DNA of 64,000 bases. It comes from Dipteris shenzhenensis (Eukaryota > Polypodiophyta > Polypodiopsida > Gleicheniales). The position numbers and the translations under genes are program-made. This document shows, in pieces, positions 58,351-64,000 of this stretch; the first letter of the stretch is position 1; every line of letters begins with the position of its first letter. The stretch lies in NCBI GenBank assembly GCA_047967505.1, contig CM106539.1; one strand, 5' to 3'. Under the pieces are notes generated by a model. It did no database searches, was not told the origin of the DNA, and saw nothing but the letters and a program-made list of their open reading frames with translations.

Positions 58351-58955
58351 TAAATTTGTAGTTTTTATTATTTAAATTCAAATTTATTAAGATTTTAACT
58401 TCTTATTAATGTGAATGTTCAATTCTTATGAGTTATAAGTAAATTAGTTTTTGAAAATATAAATTTTATCTTTTTTAAACTCGCAAGTTGAGTGTATTAA
58501 TAAGAATAATGGAAAATAGATTATTTTTTGCTTTTAATTCGCAACCTAAGGATATTAAAAAGAACAATGGAAAATAAATTATTTCTTTCTTTTCTTCGCT
58601 TCGATGGTTAGTGTAGTCTAGATTAGCATAGATTAGTTTGTCCTTAGAGGAGAGAACTCCAAAAAAACCAATCAAAGCCATGCTCAAAATTTCTCGACTA
58701 GTTCCTAATCGGAGTCAGTCCATTCATTCACATTCGGTTTCACACTCACAACCCTACCATTTAAGCAACGATCAAGGTTTTTAAACTTTCAAGATGATTG
58801 AAAGTTGTATCAGTGGACATGACAGATTACAATTGAATCAGTTAAGGGACTAGACATAGCAGATTATATTTGTACCAATTGTCGGAGTTGACAGAGCATT
58901 TTACACTTATATCAATTACGGGAGTTAACAGAGCATTTTGCACTTATATCTGACA
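58351..58955 (+). repeat. Spacer (unit 2) with small tandem duplication
   Basis: Copy of 52431-52991. The terminal GGAGTTRACAGAGCATTTTRCACTTATATC phrase is present twice (about 58884-58950). Flanking non-repeat DNA continues to the right, so the composite repeat ends here. Confidence 0.8.
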
Positions 58956-59189
58956 AACTTCAAATTTGTATTCGGAGATCATTGTAAATCCTTATTTTTT
59001 TTCACATTTATGCATGTGTCTAAGCCTTGTAAAGCCTTTTAGGCTATTCCCAAAGCATGAAATTGACACTTATACAATTGAGAAGAATAAAAACTTGAGG
59101 TGTATTAATGGGACTCATTGTACTTTTGATTTATCAAAGTAATTGTAGTTTGTCAAAGTACCTAAAATTTGTGTTGTGCTTTAATATAG

Positions 59190-60842
59190 GATGGATCTTG
59201 AGGCTACAGCATTTGTCAATGGTATGACACTAAAATACAATGGAAGAATTTATGCCCCAAAGGACTTCACAAACTGGACCGTTGTTGACACAACAAAGAA
59301 AGCATGGTTCTTGGTATTAAGTAAAGGAAATCTCATTCTAGTGATGACAAAGAGAGAGTTGGAGAAAGATGAGTAGGCATCAAATGTATCTTTCTCAAAG
59401 AGCAATTTGATTCAAGGGGGCACCTTACTAGGAATAAAAATTGAAAAAGATAGCAGTACAACGATGATTTACACAAAGTCAAGAATGAGCAACAGATTGT
59501 TTCTTCTTTCTAAGAAAGATGCAATGCACTTTGTGATGCCGCGGCCAAAAGCACCTAGATTTCATGAATTGGTTCCTGCATTGGAGATCCTCTAACATGT
59601 GTGGGAGGAATTTCCCATTGAGGAAGCAAGAAAAATGCAGTCAAAGATTATCCTTCAATACTTTCAGGGTGTCATTGAACAAGGTTCAACTTCATTGGAG
59701 GAACCTAAGGTGCAAGAATCCACACATGAGAAAGGAAGTGATGAGACACGCCATGTAGACCTGGTTCATGGTAATACAAATGAGAGAGGAATTGGAGTGG
59801 ATGAGACAGAACACATTGTAGCATTGAATGAGGGTCTTGTACACGTGGATGCTTACAAGGGATCTACATCTGAGACAGGAATTGAATTGGTGGAGACAGG
59901 ACATGCATCAGATGATACAGGACATGCACATGCATCTTAGACAGAAATTGAATTGAGTGAGACACGACATGCATCAGATAAGATAGGACATGCACACACA
60001 TCTCTTGTTCATGGTATTACTCACTTAGATGGTGTAACTCATGAAGTTGATGGAATAACAGAATAAGTGAAGCCCTTAAGTATACCTGAAGTTGAGGCAA
60101 TAGAAGAAGAAGTAGGGCGATCTAAAGCAGTTCACATAGAGCCCCTAAAAAATAAACCTCGACGTCAAATGCAAAAGGCAAGTAATTCACGAGCTACAGT
60201 TCCAAGTCCTATAACTCGAAAAAGAGGTCATTCATATACAAAGAAAGGGCAAAGAAGAGAAGAGGAAGAACACGAAGAGGATGCAAAGGGTCTTGAAATG
60301 GAGTCAGATCTAGAAGCAGAAATATTATCAATGAAGAACCTAAATCTTCGCTTGAATGAGGCTATGACAGATGAGGATCCAGGATATATATGGGGCCAGA
60401 AGACTCAAGTTATACATGCTTCAAAGCAAGTGTCTTCACCAACACCAGGACCTTAGATACTATCTATGCTAAAAAGATTTTTCAGGTTTTGATTGATGGA
60501 AAAAAACCAATTGTTTCTACTTTGGTACTCCGTCCAAGAGCATTTTGGCCAGTCATGAGAGATTATAGTCAATCCATCAATTTCTCTCAACCTATAGATT
60601 TTGAGATGCAATTCACTAAGTTCCTCGGAAAACAAGTTCCCTCACTTCAAGAAGGACAGAGTTCACTGAATGATCCAGAACAACATATAAAGGATGCCAA
60701 GAGAAATTTCTTAGCTCATTGCACATTTGAGGCAATAGATGGTCAGCACTATGCCTATGCTTGTAATGAGTGCTCTAGAGAGGCATACAACAAAGGAGAA
60801 ATTATTTATCAAACCATGGTGGGTGGAGAGATGATAAATTAA
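59190..60842 (+). pseudogene. Decayed gene of unknown family with ETGHAS-type repeats
   Basis: Begins with ATG at 59191 right after a splice-acceptor-like TTAATATAG. One frame is coding-like to 60456 but contains TAG 59374, TAA 59593, TAG 59938 and TAA 60064. N-terminal part: MDLEATAFVNGMTLKYNGRI. The middle contains imperfect repeats of ETGIELVETGHAS and RHAS-type phrases (59740-60060), then a basic/acidic linker (RKRGHSYTKKGQRREEEEHEE). After a frame change near 60390-60450, a C-terminal ORF (SQPIDFEMQFTKFLGKQVPSL, then CNECSREAYNKGEIIYQT) ends at 60842. Family not recognised. It is oriented away from the transposase-like gene, so both may have belonged to one mobile element; this is speculation. 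Confidence 0.55.
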
Positions 60843-60894
60843 GAGTGATAAATGAAGAATGTGCTTGTAGAAGGACTAGGATGGACGAAAGAAG

Positions 60895-61440
60895 GGAGTC
60901 TAATTATATTATTCTTGTCTTCAATCACTTTATTTCATAGGTTTAAACTGATTCAAAATCTATCATCTCATGTGTCTCTCACATTTATGGTCTTTTATTT
61001 TTTACTTCACTCACTGAACAACTCACCTCTCTAAATTTATTAAATTGGTTTTACTTTTTTGAAAGTCTAATTTATTATATACAATAAATATCTTATGATG
61101 AGAATCTAATAATTATATCATTCTTATGTTCCATCACTTTATTTTATAGATTTCAATGTATTCAAAATCTATCATCTCACATGTCTCGCATTACGGTCTT
61201 GCATCAGCAAGTCTAACGTATATTATATTAAAAAGATATCTCATGATGAGATTCTAATAATTATATCATTCTTGTGTTTCATCATTTTATTTTATAGATT
61301 TCAATGTACTAATCACTGTCTTACATGTCTCAAATGTCTCGCATTACTGTCTTGCATCCCATCATTTTATTTTATAGATTTCAATGTACTCACTATCTTA
61401 CGTCTCACATGTCTCGCATTACGGTCTTGCTTCTGTTACT
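60895..61440. repeat. Imperfect tandem repeat, four copies of about 100-200 bp
   Basis: TAATTATATCATTCTT, TCATTTTATTTTATAGATTT and CTCGCATTACGGTCTTGC recur from about 60903, 61104, 61253 and 61358. Non-coding. Confidence 0.75.
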
Positions 61441-61508
61441 TCAGATAATCTAGTCATCTCAGCCTCTACCAATTCTTTATTCTAAATCTTTCATCCCACA
61501 TTATGAGT

Positions 61509-61522
61509 CTGTAGTTCTATAA
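61509..61522 (+). promoter_or_regulatory. TATA-like element before the 61.9 kb ORF
   Basis: GTTCTATAAATCCC, followed by a CT-rich leader; about 400 bp upstream of the ATG at 61915. Confidence 0.45.
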
Positions 61523-61535
61523 ATCCCCTAGTAGT

Positions 61536-61910
61536 CGTTCGTCTTCTATATCTCACCCTCAGTAAACACTTCTTCCACTTTGCTCTTCTTACCTTACTCC
61601 TCTCCTCAAACTTGCTCCTTCCATCTTGCCCGCAGCCTTACCCCCTCTTCTCAAGCATACTCCTTTCATCTTGCCTTACCTCCTCTAGTTACCTTCCTCA
61701 CTCTCGTTACCTTCCTCCTCTCGTTCGTCTTCTATATCTCACCCGCAGCAAACACTTCTTTCACTTTGCTCTTCTTACCTTACTCCTCTCCTCAAGCTTG
61801 CTCCTTCCATCTTGCCCGCAGCCTTACCTCCTCTTCTTAAGCATACTCCTTTCATCTTGTCTTACCTCCTCTAGTTACCTTCCTCACTCTCGTTACCTTC
61901 CTCCTCTCGT
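61536..61910 (+). repeat. 186-bp tandem duplication in a CT-rich leader
   Basis: GTTCGTCTTCTATATCTCACC starts copies at about 61537 and 61723. Both include CTTGCTCCTTCCATCTTGCC. Open frames through it are compositional. Confidence 0.88.
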
Positions 61911-61914
61911 TTTT

Positions 61915-62348
61915 ATGGATCTTTTTAAGGTAATCGATTTTGTCGAGCAAGCCATTAGCAGCATCAAAGTATGGATTGCCGAGAACCAAGGAAAGAGAGA
62001 GGAGAGAAAGCAAAATCTAGCTCCATTAACCCAGTATGAGAAGGATGACTTTGCTTGTCAGAAGGGCTTAAAGAAGGAAGAGAAAAGAAAAATAAGTATG
62101 GCTACTACTGAAATAGATAAATTGCAGTCATATAGGAGAGAGCTGATAGACTTTCAAAGTGAGATATCTTCGCCTGTGGCTCGTTATGGAAGATTTCCAC
62201 CCCAGGAAGCGCAAGCCATTCGGAATAAATAAAGTGTTATGCAGAAGAAAATTCATCAATCCTTACTTCTCTTCTATAATTTTAACTACATCGATGAGGA
62301 TGAGATGAGCTCAGCTCTTGAATGGGTTGAATTTAGGCTAAAGGCTTG
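61915..62348 (+). pseudogene. Small coding region, family unknown
   Basis: ATG at 61915 (MDLFKVIDFVEQAISSIKVW) gives 105 codons to a TAA at 62230. The same frame continues coding-like past it (SVMQKKIHQSLLLFYNFNYI, DEDEMSSALEWVEFRLKA) to 62348, which suggests a single interrupted frame. The N-terminal half is predicted helical with a Lys/Glu-rich middle. Not recognised. The ATG follows the TATA and leader described at 61509-61910. Confidence 0.5.
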
Positions 62349-62456
62349 AAAATAGAAAATTCATCAATCCTCCTCTTCCATAATTTTAACTACATCGATG
62401 AGGATGAGATGAGCTCAGCTCTTGAATGGGTTGAATTTAGGCTGTAGTCTTGAAAA
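62249..62456 (+). repeat. 105-bp tandem duplication
   Basis: AATTCATCAATCC...GAATTTAGGCTRWAGKCTTGAAAATAG occurs twice, at about 62249-62352 and 62356-62456, covering the end of the small ORF. Confidence 0.9.
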
Positions 62457-62477
62457 TAGATTTGCCTTCCAATGAGA

Positions 62478-62810
62478 GTCTTATTATAACTTTTGGTGTT
62501 TTTCAACACCTTTATAAATATTGTGAGAGTTTGCTACTTCCACTTGTAACTTTTGAAAGTGTTTCCTAAACACTATTATAAATATTAAGAGAGTTTACAA
62601 TTATTGAGCCACTCTTTTTTTTGTAAACCACTCTTTTTTGTGTAACTTATCTCAGGCTTATTGTAACTTTTGGTGTTTGTCAAATTCTATTATAAATATG
62701 GTGAGAGTTTCTTTAATACTGTAACTTTTGAAGGTGTTTATTAACACCATTAAATATTAAGAGAGTTTACAACTGCTAAATCTTATTTTTTCATGTAACT
62801 TATCTAGGCT
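62478..62810 (+). repeat. Dimeric repeat with hairpins and TATAAATA
   Basis: Four related monomers (about 62484, 62546, 62658, 62720) of TGTAACTTTTG-GTGTTT-AACAC-TATAAATAT-GAGAGTTT, arranged as two dimers 174 bp apart. Three monomers hold a GTGTT/AACAC inverted repeat. Confidence 0.8.
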
Positions 62811-64000
62811 GCGTTAAATTTTATAATTTTAGTTTCATGTCCTTAAAAAATATATAAGAAAATGCTTGTTTTTATGTTTTTATATGTACTTTGAAGATTG
62901 GGTTTTTCTTAAATTTTATCTGAAAACTCATCCAAAAGTATATGTAAAAATGAATTTGTACAAGTCCAAAATTAATGAAATAAGTGTTTTTATTTGTTAT
63001 AGGTATAGGAAAGGTTCCAGACTTGGGCATTGCGGAGCCTCACGAGCGATTAGGAGTTATTCGCATGACCAAGTGCTAAGAAGACCCCAAAAGACCTTAC
63101 CCATAGACATGGGATTAGAATTAGGCTTGAAGTTAGACAAGTGGTAGCTTGCCAAAAGCATGAGCCTTGAGCTCTTTTGTACTTTTGATTCATGTTGTAA
63201 ATTTTGGAACACAGCTCTACGTTGAACTCTATAACGGATTTACTCTCAAATAATATAGACCTTCGGGGGTGGTCCATCCCAACATGTTGTCTTGGGCCCT
63301 AGTGTGTTTGTAGAGAGCAAGAGTGTGTTTGCAGTAAATTGAGGTTTCAATAGAGAGGTGGATAGTTGTTTCGATAAATATTGGTGTAATTGACCACTTC
63401 TACAACCACAATGAACACACTCTCTCTCTCTCTCTCTCTTTCTCACTCTTGTCATCTCATGAATCAATTATGGTCCACCAACATGCTAGGTGCAAGAGCT
63501 ATGGACTGCAATCTTGTCGTTTTAAGAGCACTTGCGGCTCTCACAAGCCTTTTGTAAGCAAAAAAACTAGCAAGAAACTAGAAAATATTACCATCAATAG
63601 ATGCCATACTACCATTCGTATTATCATTGTACTTACTCATACTATTACCACAAGTAATACTTGAACAGCTTAGCAATATCTAGCCTATTACTGCCAATCA
63701 TCTTGTTAATGCCGTCAATATAAGACTACCTTTAATGACTCATTAAACACAAATATGAAAATGCTAATGAAATCTTGGACTCCCACTCAACTAAATGACC
63801 TTAAGAAGGAATTTACAATCCAATTCAAGGAGCCATCACGAAATATTATCTAAGTTATGGACTTCCCAATAGGTTAAGACTCCAATCACTAAAGGCCAAA
63901 AATTTTTAAATGGTAAGCAAGCATATCTCTTTCCTTGCTGTCAAAGTGTGTGGCTTGATAGATCCATTAGCAGACAACAAAGGCCAGAAACTTTTAGCGG
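62811..64000. other. Unassigned right end
   Basis: Short ORFs only; the one at 62866-63147 has an acceptor-like TTGTTATAG at 63001 and a basic tail but no motif. A (CT)n run lies at 63419-63447. Nothing else identified. Confidence 0.35.
63419..63447. repeat. (CT)n microsatellite
   Basis: Uninterrupted CTCTCTCTCT run of about 26 bp followed by TTTCTCACTC. Confidence 0.9.

Noticed and set aside
62866-63147. 93-codon ORF as a coding exon
   Set aside because: Only the last 45 codons look coding-like after an acceptor-like site; no motif or partner exon identified.
1-64000. A nuclear code with TAG/TAA read as Gln, as in some ulvophyte algae
   Set aside because: Stops also fall at Trp and Arg positions, frameshifts accompany them, and the intact GTPase gene itself terminates at TAG.

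Overview
The window looks like repeat-dense nuclear DNA of a land plant with a large genome. The evidence is Ty1/Copia elements primed by initiator-Met tRNA (TGGTATCAGAGC), a plant-type LINE with endonuclease, RT and zf-RVT parts, degenerate CCCTAAA/TTTAGGG telomere-type arrays, and short GT-AG introns. An IRG-like GTPase and a GHTHEDID-type (DUF7869-like) transposase gene point to a fern, lycophyte or bryophyte rather than a flowering plant. That placement is an inference from memory of where these families occur.

Layout: 1-20 kb is a mosaic of broken Copia elements. Family A appears as pieces at 1-1683, 16.06-17.04, 18.22-19.74, 33.21-34.74 and 40.3-40.55 kb. Family F is at 3.76-5.55 kb. 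Element G (5.56-14.74 kb) is split by a 6.2 kb LINE with a 12-bp target duplication. 20.2-20.7 kb holds a fragment of the DUF7869-like gene. 23.28-23.78 kb is an array of a CpG-rich 16-bp palindrome, followed by 2.2 kb of AT-rich higher-order tandem repeat. 26.98-28.90 kb is a decayed RING-H2 gene with a visible intron. 29.49-33.21 kb is a 5' Copia copy with complete LTR, TATA box and PBS that loses its 3' half at a sharp junction. 34.87-35.40 kb is a Ty3/Gypsy RT relic.

36.45-37.48 kb is the only gene that looks intact: a two-exon IRG-like GTPase of 291 residues with a predicted N-myristoylation site. 37.5-43.9 kb is mostly gene-poor and holds LTR and Gypsy relics. 44.3-47.8 kb (minus strand) is a decayed transposase-type gene. 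It is followed by a large composite repeat present twice (47.87-52.99 and 52.99-58.95 kb). Each copy runs: C-strand telomere-like array, G-rich minisatellite, a polymerase II promoter-like cassette (two CCAAT boxes, telo box, TATA), a GA array punctuated by GC palindromes, AT-rich DNA, and a G-strand telomere-like array. Downstream are a decayed plus-strand gene of unknown family (59.19-60.84 kb), several local tandem duplications, and a small TATA-preceded ORF at 61.9 kb.

Most in-frame stops in the dead genes sit where relatives have Gln (CAG), Arg (CGA) or Trp (TGG). This is the pattern expected from C-to-T deamination of methylated repeats. All family assignments were made by reading motifs; no database search was possible.
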